Shown in pieces: positions 58,690 to 64,000 of a stretch of 64,000 nucleotides of DNA. The DNA comes from Neokomagataea tanensis (lineage in GTDB: Bacteria; Pseudomonadota; Alphaproteobacteria; Acetobacterales; Acetobacteraceae). Within the stretch, counting starts at the first letter, position 1; each line of letters opens with the position of its first letter. The DNA lies in assembly GCF_006542335.1 (NCBI RefSeq), contig NZ_CP032485.1, positions 1 through 64,000 of the forward strand, in the 5' to 3' direction. The notes under the pieces are model-generated. The model was not told the DNA's origin. It worked only from the letters and a program-made list of their open reading frames with translations, and made no database searches. The position numbers and the translations under genes were made by a program.

Positions 58690-59547
58690 ATGTCACGCTC
58701 TCGCTCAACCGTCTCCCTCGTATGCGGCCTCATGTGCCTGGCTTCATTCCCTGCCACGCACGTACACGCAGAGACTTTGCCTTCGGTCCCAAGCAGCTGT
58801 TTTTCCTATCATTTTGAGAACGTACAGGAAGACGCCCGCGGATTTCACGCGTCGGCGCTTCACGCTTCTTATGAAGGCTCCAAAAGTACTCTTACGACGG
58901 GAGAAATTAATGCGACCTCGCCTGAGGGAAACACGTCATCCCAAGAACTGCAAAGACTGAACGCATCAGCCGCATTTGCCGCGCTCACAGCGTTTCAAGG
59001 CCAAGCCAGTAATACGTGCCAGCTTAATACGTCATCTTTCCACGGCACGCTCAATACCCGCTGGGGAAATGTCACCCTCGCTCACAATCAACATCGCCTT
59101 ACGATACGAGCTCTCACGCTCAACACATCAGAACGTAACAAGAACACCAACGTATCGTTCTCGGCTAGCGGTGTAAAAGACACAACGTCTTCCCTCATCC
59201 CCTCAGAGGTTTCAGCAAGCCTAATTGTTGAAGGGCATAGTGCTACGCCTTTGATAACAATCAACAGCTTACACGCAGTAAACGGCACTAATGCGCTTGA
59301 CGGTCATGGCTCTGTACAAACAGCCGCTAACCCGCTTGCTTCCAGCGCTGATCTTCACATTTCTCTAACCAATGTAGACGCGCTGTTGAATGATGTCCGG
59401 CAAACAGCTCCCGCCCGAGTGACGACAGCTTTGACCATTGCGCGCTTAATGGGCCGCGCCAATGGTAGCGCCACAGAATGGGATGTCGGGCTGCATAACG
59501 GGGTTGCCACCGTCAACAACGTTCCTATCCCTCTGAACCTACACTGA
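58690..59547 (+). CDS. Secreted protein of unknown function
   Basis: A 285-residue product with a clear signal peptide (SLVCGLMCLASFPATHVHAET) and many Ser/Thr/Asn residues, consistent with a periplasmic or surface beta-rich protein. Two cysteines (SSCFSY, NTCQLN) could form a disulfide. The last segment has EWDVGLHNGVATVNNVPIPLNL, like the end of AsmA/DUF945/DUF2125-type proteins. I do not assign it. It converges with mfd and ends at a hairpin. Confidence 0.75.
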   Translation: MSRSRSTVSLVCGLMCLASFPATHVHAETLPSVPSSCFSYHFENVQEDARGFHASALHASYEGSKSTLTTGEINATSPEGNTSSQELQRLNASAAFAALTAFQGQASNTCQLNTSSFHGTLNTRWGNVTLAHNQHRLTIRALTLNTSERNKNTNVSFSASGVKDTTSSLIPSEVSASLIVEGHSATPLITINSLHAVNGTNALDGHGSVQTAANPLASSADLHISLTNVDALLNDVRQTAPARVTTALTIARLMGRANGSATEWDVGLHNGVATVNNVPIPLNLH

Positions 59548-59558
59548 ATAACTACCTC

Positions 59559-59588
59559 CCCGCTGGCACAATTTCTGATGCCAGCGGG
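59559..59588. terminator. Hairpin between convergent genes 58.7-59.5 kb and mfd
   Basis: CCCGCTGGCA (59559-59568) and TGCCAGCGGG (59579-59588) form a perfect 10-bp stem with a 10-base loop. It lies between the stops of two converging genes and likely ends both. Confidence 0.7.
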
Positions 59589-59604
59589 TTCAACTCTCCA
59601 AGTA

Positions 59605-62600
59605 CTAAGATGCCTTGCGGACGAGCTTGCACAAAACACCCGTAACCTGCTTTGCATAGCCGATACGCTTGGCATTCGTCATTTCACGGATAATGGCCAA
59701 TTTCTGATCAGGGCGTATTTTAACGCCCGCATCTTTTTTCCGTGCCACCCAGTCTAAAAGGCCCGTCGGATTACGGAAACGGTTGCGGCGGAATTGCAGG
59801 ACCATACCTTTTGGGCCTGTTTCCAAACGCTCGACACCAGCCTCACGGCAGGCGCGCTTGATCAGAACCACATCAAGCAAATTACCGACTTCAGCTGGCA
59901 TTTTACCGAAACGGTCGATCAACTCAGCACGAATAGCTTCCACCTCATCTTCGTTCTGTAGCGCAGCGATACGCCGATACAGTCCTAACCGAACAGGCAA
60001 ATCTTTTACATATGCTTCGGGAATAAGGACCGGGAGGCCGAGTATAATATTTGGCGTCCAGTCCGCGTCTTCCTCTTCGGCCCGGCGCCCACGCTCACGG
60101 CGCATATCCAACACTGCGTCTTCCAGCATCTGCTGGTACAGCTCGATACCGACTTCTTTAATGTGACCCGACTGCTCATCACCCAGCAGATTCCCTGCAC
60201 CACGCAGATCTAGATCGTGTGAGGCCAAAGTAAAACCAGCCCCCAGAGAATCAAGCGTTTGCATAATCTCCAAACGCTTTTGAGAGGCTGCCGAAAGCGG
60301 ATTTGTCTGCGGCCAAGTCAGGTACGCGTACCCACGCTGCTTTCCACGGCCGACACGCCCACGGAGCTGATATAACTGGCCAAGACCGAACATATCGGCG
60401 CGATGGATAATAATTGTATTCACGCTGGGCATATCGAGCCCACTTTCGACAATATTCGTCGACAGCAGGATATCATAACGTCCGTCCGCAAACTCCGTCA
60501 TGACCCGTTCAAGCTCAGTTGGCGTCAGACGGCCATGCGCTTGAACGACCTTCGCATCCGGCACAATCTCTGCCAGACGCTCCGCCATGCGGTCCAAATC
60601 CGCCAAGCGAGGCAAAACACAAAATACCTGCCCGCCACGGAAACGCTCACGTTGAATCGCTTCACGGATCATCACGCTGTCAAACGGGGTAATAAACGTC
60701 CGCACTGCCAAACGGTCTGTTGGTGGTGTCGCAATTAAGCTCATCTCACGCACACCGGACAAAGAAAGCTGCAATGTCCGTGGGAGTGGCGTTGCGGAAA
60801 GGGTCAGAACGTGGACATCCTCCCGCAGAGCTTTGAGTTTTTCCTTATGGGATACGCCGAAATGCTGCTCTTCGTCGATGATGAGTAAGCCCAGCCGATC
60901 AAAAGACACCGTCTTTGCAAGAAGCGCGTGCGTGCCCACAACAATGTCTATTTGACCACCTGCCAATTCTTCACGGACTTTAGTGGCTTCCTTGGCCGTA
61001 ACCAAACGCGAGAGTTGCGCCACCCGAACTGGAAGCCCCTCAAAACGAGCGCTAAAGCTGCGGAAATGCTGTCTGGCCAGCAGCGTCGTTGGGACAACAA
61101 CCGCAACCTGCATGCCAGATAGAGCAGCGACAAAAGCCGCACGTAGCGCAACTTCGGTTTTGCCGAACCCAACATCGCCACACACCAAGCGATCCATCGG
61201 GCGCCCGGCGCTCATATCTTCAAGCACATCGGCAATGGCGCGCGACTGATCTTCCGTCTCCACATAAGGGAAACGCGCACAAAATTCGTCCCAGAGCCCT
61301 TCTGCCGGCGCTAAGGTCGGCGCCTCGCGTAAAGCACGCGCCGCAGCGGTACGAATCAGTTCACCCGCCATAACGCGGATACGGGATTTCATCTTGGCCT
61401 TACGGTCCTGCCAAGACGTTCCGCCCAAACGGTCAAGCTGCACACCTGTTTGCTCAGAGCCAAAACGACTCAGCAAATCGATATTCTCTACAGGTAATAA
61501 AAGGCGCTGCTCACCATCGTACGAAATGGAAAGGTAATCATGTGCAACACGGCCTTCTGTGACCGTTTCCAGCCCAGCGTAACGCCCAATACCGTAGTCG
61601 TGATGAACAACAAGGTCACCCTCGGCGATCTCTCCAATTTGAGAGATAAACTGCTCCCCGCGTTTTTTGCGACGCGGTGGCCGGGCAATGCGCTCCCCTA
61701 GCAAATCCTGCTCAGAAACGAAGCAGAGCCGGTCCAGAACAAACCCTCGCTCCAACCCTAAAACCAAAAGGCCAACCGTGCCTTTAGGCAGGGACGCAGC
61801 AGAAGGCCAGTCTTCATACTCAGCTACCGCAACACCATGCTCTTTTAACAAATGCGCGATACGGTCCCGAGACCCACGGCTCCAAGCTGTGACGTAAGTG
61901 CGCCGTCCCTGTTCAGACCAATCTTTAACCTGCTGGCCGAAGGCTTCAAAGACGCCATCACGCGAGCCGTCTTTCGCCCGCGCAAACAACGCCCCCGGAC
62001 GCCCACCGGCATCAATACCTGTACCAAGATCAGGCTTGGCAAAACTGTTCAGCATCACGGCCGGGGCATGAGCCAGCATCGCATCCCAAGCATGCTGGTT
62101 CAGATACAACCTATGCGGCGGCAACGCCCGATAAGGAGTTTCTCCCTCCCTCACAGGGACACGGCGGGCTTCATAATGATCCGTGATCATTTCTAACCGC
62201 GCCCGTAATACATCCGGCGTCTGTGCTTCAAAACTGACCGCAGCACCCGGCACATAATCTAAAACCGTGGCCATGTGCTGGTCATGTGTATCGTAAAAAA
62301 GTGGCAAGTAGTGCTCTAAACCCGGATGACGCCGCCCTTCAGACACGTGAGCGTAAACTACGTCCCCGGCAGCGGAACTACCAAAACTATCTCTCCAGCC
62401 CGTACGGAAATGGCTGATATTATCCGGCGTCAGCGCAAATTCAGACACAGGCCGCAGAACAAAACGCTTTAATGTTTGTGTTGAACGCTGGGTCCCAACG
62501 TCAAAATTACGAATATTTTCGACTTCGTCACCAAACAAATCCAAGCGTACAGGTTCTGCCGCACCGGAAGGGAACAAATCGAAGATACCGCCGCGCGTCG

Positions 62601-63096
62601 CAAACTCGCCCGGCTCCATTACCGTATCTGTCCGGTTGTAACCGCTTGCGATCAAAAGCTCGATCAGCAGGCTCTGGTCGAGGCTTTCACCCTCAGCTAC
62701 GTTGATGGACTGCCCCGCAAAAGCCGCCTTTGGTGGAAGGCGCTGCACCAAAGCATGGATCGTCGTCAGCACAATCCGCCGTGCTTTTGTGGGCTCCAAC
62801 AGGCGGCACATCGTACCTACCCGCTCCGCCACAATGGCAGGGTTAGGAGAAACACGGTCGTAAGGCAGGCAGTCCCAAGCCGGGAGCTTTAATACCTCCA
62901 CCTCTGGCATCAACCACGCCAGCATATCGGCCAGAGCCGCCACGGACGCATCATCGCGCGCGACATGCAGCAGCGGCCCTTCATGCTCAGCCAGACGCTG
63001 ACGCAGCAAAAACGCCACGCTCCCTTCCGGCACACCCCACACAACCGGGCCGAATGCGGCGGCGGTTTCGCGATTCTTGGTTTCGTTTTGTTCCAT
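59605..63096 (-). CDS. mfd: Transcription-repair coupling factor Mfd
   Basis: Mfd displaces stalled RNA polymerase and recruits UvrA. The 1163-residue protein has the UvrB-like N-terminal domain, a RNAP-interacting domain (QIGEIAEGDLVVHHDYGIGRYAGLE) near residue 490, and the helicase core. Walker A VCGDVGFGKTEVALRAAF, the IIDEEQHFGVSHKEKLK DEEQ box, and the LSATPLPRTLQLSLSG motif are present. RecG-like motifs IVQAHG-type and QLRGRVGRGKQRGYAYL follow, and the C-terminal D7 is the TRCF domain. Length is normal. Divergent from recG with 64 bases between starts. Confidence 0.97.
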   Translation of the reverse strand: MEQNETKNRETAAAFGPVVWGVPEGSVAFLLRQRLAEHEGPLLHVARDDASVAALADMLAWLMPEVEVLKLPAWDCLPYDRVSPNPAIVAERVGTMCRLLEPTKARRIVLTTIHALVQRLPPKAAFAGQSINVAEGESLDQSLLIELLIASGYNRTDTVMEPGEFATRGGIFDLFPSGAAEPVRLDLFGDEVENIRNFDVGTQRSTQTLKRFVLRPVSEFALTPDNISHFRTGWRDSFGSSAAGDVVYAHVSEGRRHPGLEHYLPLFYDTHDQHMATVLDYVPGAAVSFEAQTPDVLRARLEMITDHYEARRVPVREGETPYRALPPHRLYLNQHAWDAMLAHAPAVMLNSFAKPDLGTGIDAGGRPGALFARAKDGSRDGVFEAFGQQVKDWSEQGRRTYVTAWSRGSRDRIAHLLKEHGVAVAEYEDWPSAASLPKGTVGLLVLGLERGFVLDRLCFVSEQDLLGERIARPPRRKKRGEQFISQIGEIAEGDLVVHHDYGIGRYAGLETVTEGRVAHDYLSISYDGEQRLLLPVENIDLLSRFGSEQTGVQLDRLGGTSWQDRKAKMKSRIRVMAGELIRTAAARALREAPTLAPAEGLWDEFCARFPYVETEDQSRAIADVLEDMSAGRPMDRLVCGDVGFGKTEVALRAAFVAALSGMQVAVVVPTTLLARQHFRSFSARFEGLPVRVAQLSRLVTAKEATKVREELAGGQIDIVVGTHALLAKTVSFDRLGLLIIDEEQHFGVSHKEKLKALREDVHVLTLSATPLPRTLQLSLSGVREMSLIATPPTDRLAVRTFITPFDSVMIREAIQRERFRGGQVFCVLPRLADLDRMAERLAEIVPDAKVVQAHGRLTPTELERVMTEFADGRYDILLSTNIVESGLDMPSVNTIIIHRADMFGLGQLYQLRGRVGRGKQRGYAYLTWPQTNPLSAASQKRLEIMQTLDSLGAGFTLASHDLDLRGAGNLLGDEQSGHIKEVGIELYQQMLEDAVLDMRRERGRRAEEEDADWTPNIILGLPVLIPEAYVKDLPVRLGLYRRIAALQNEDEVEAIRAELIDRFGKMPAEVGNLLDVVLIKRACREAGVERLETGPKGMVLQFRRNRFRNPTGLLDWVARKKDAGVKIRPDQKLAIIREMTNAKRIGYAKQVTGVLCKLVRKAS

Positions 63097-63160
63097 GCTG
63101 GTCCTGTTCTATACCAGCGCCTTACGCCCCTGTCTGCTCTAGAAAGGCTCTAGCACCCCC

Positions 63161-64000
63161 GTGACATCAGAAGCCCCTACGCCAGAAAGCAGCGCGCTCA
63201 CTCATGCCATACAAACGCCACTAGAAAGCCTTCCTGGGATTGGGCCACGCCATAGCCAACTTTTGGCAAAAATTGCTACGGGCGGGACAGTACTGGACCT
63301 CCTCTTTACCTTACCAGAGCGCATCATCGACAGGGGGGCGCCGCTGACAATTGCAGAGGCTGCCAAACGCGACATAGGCTCTGTTATAACGACCAAAGTT
63401 CACGTTTTGTCCCGGCGCAACGCTTCACGCCCAGGCCAACCTACGGTGCTACACACCTCCGATGGAACAGGTACGCTCGACCTCGTATTTTTCCAAAAAC
63501 ACAACATTCCTAAAGATACCCACGATCAAGAATTTATCGTTTCAGGGCGGCTCAGCGTCTTTAACCACCAGCTCACGCTGACACCACCTGATCATTTCGT
63601 ACCAATAGAGGAGCAATGGCGAATTCCGGTTTTGGAGCCTGTGTGGCCCTTAACGGCCGGACTTTTCCAGGGCACCGTTGCAAAAGCGATGAGAGGCGCC
63701 CTCGCCCTTTTGCCCGCTTTACCGGAATGGCATGATGCCAGTTTGGTAAAAAAACGCAGATGGCCTTCCTTTTCAGAGGCCCTCAGAACCGTGCAATCCC
63801 CTAAAAAATCACCTGCAGATGACCCTATTGCCTGGGCAGCTTCACTGGAGCGCGCCCGAACACGCCTAGCAGCTGACGAAATCTTGGCCGACCAGCTGTG
63901 CTTGGCTCTGGCACGCCACCAAGCTAAAGAACGGCCCGGTCTAAGCCGCCCCGGGACTGGCGTGTTACGCCAGACACTCGAAGAAAACTTTGGTCATAAG
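63161..64000 (+). CDS. recG: ATP-dependent DNA helicase RecG, 5' part
   Basis: A GTG at 63161 opens a frame running to the window end without a stop, 280 codons. The translation begins TSEAPTPESSALTHAIQTPLESLPGIGPRH. It then shows the wedge domain: LLFTLPERIIDRGAP, VHVLSRRNASRPGQPT, and DLVFFQKHNIPKDT with an OB-fold. The helicase motifs should lie past the end. The usual RecG length is about 690 residues. AAAGG lies about 13 bases upstream of the GTG. The gene is partial because the window stops. Confidence 0.9.
   Translation, partial: MTSEAPTPESSALTHAIQTPLESLPGIGPRHSQLLAKIATGGTVLDLLFTLPERIIDRGAPLTIAEAAKRDIGSVITTKVHVLSRRNASRPGQPTVLHTSDGTGTLDLVFFQKHNIPKDTHDQEFIVSGRLSVFNHQLTLTPPDHFVPIEEQWRIPVLEPVWPLTAGLFQGTVAKAMRGALALLPALPEWHDASLVKKRRWPSFSEALRTVQSPKKSPADDPIAWAASLERARTRLAADEILADQLCLALARHQAKERPGLSRPGTGVLRQTLEENFGHK

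Overview
The window opens exactly on the start codon of dnaA and continues through dnaN, recF and gyrB. It therefore looks like the first 64 kb of a bacterial chromosome rotated to dnaA. Protein content points to an alphaproteobacterium of the acetic acid bacteria (Acetobacteraceae): cobST beside bolA and a J-domain gene, a DUF4167 gene near prmC/prfA, a DUF3553 gene, a DUF1217 flagellar-type gene, and a quinone-linked D-2-hydroxyacid-type dehydrogenase. By eye base composition is roughly half G+C, lower than Gluconobacter. That would fit flower- or insect-associated relatives such as Neokomagataea or Saccharibacter, but this is inference and no genus is claimed.

Layout. 0-6.3 kb: replication genes dnaA, dnaN, recF, gyrB, with a secreted DUF3108-like gene overlapping the end of gyrB. 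7.2-10.4 kb: glmU-glmS, making UDP-GlcNAc precursors. 10.4-15 kb: a YdiJ-type FAD/FeS dehydrogenase translationally coupled to an unknown polytopic membrane protein. 15-17.6 kb: thiO-thiS-thiG-thiE. 17.8-21.9 kb: a long Na+/H+ antiporter with a C-terminal cyclic-nucleotide-binding-like domain, converging on a POT peptide transporter. 21.85-22.26 kb is the only long gene-free stretch. It is AT-rich and carries five copies of a 13-bp palindrome (TGGCA-N3-TGCCA) plus an 18-bp AT palindrome. 22.3-30.2 kb: a leftward housekeeping run mltB, rlpA, dacA, tmk, holB, metG, tatD and an MBL hydrolase. 30.3-32.5 kb: a decay patch in which dedA, an ATP-grasp ligase gene and mlaD are all broken, mostly by one-base changes in homopolymers. 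32.7-38 kb: uppP, an amino-acid permease, mscS, tRNA-Met, a glycosyltransferase and a DUF4167 gene. 38.3-47 kb: leftward prmC, prfA, hisS, ispG, rodZ, a flavin oxidoreductase and lysC, with one secreted-protein gene placed antisense between prfA and prmC. 47.2-52.4 kb: ubiG, a Tat-exported lactonase, DUF2147, grxC, comF, DUF3553, galU and tRNA-Leu. 52.4-64 kb: lipB, lolA, bolA, a J-domain gene, cobS, cobT, a frameshifted DUF1217 gene, a secreted unknown, mfd, and the 5' part of recG, which runs off the window.

Most genes are core functions: replication, cell-wall synthesis and turnover, translation, and cofactors (thiamine, lipoate, ubiquinone, cobalt chelation). No rRNA, CRISPR array, prophage, transposase or obvious mobile element was seen. 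The least explained signals are the palindrome cluster upstream of the POT transporter, the concentrated homopolymer frameshifts at 30.4-32.4 kb with one more at 58.3 kb, and the antisense gene inside the prfA-prmC unit.
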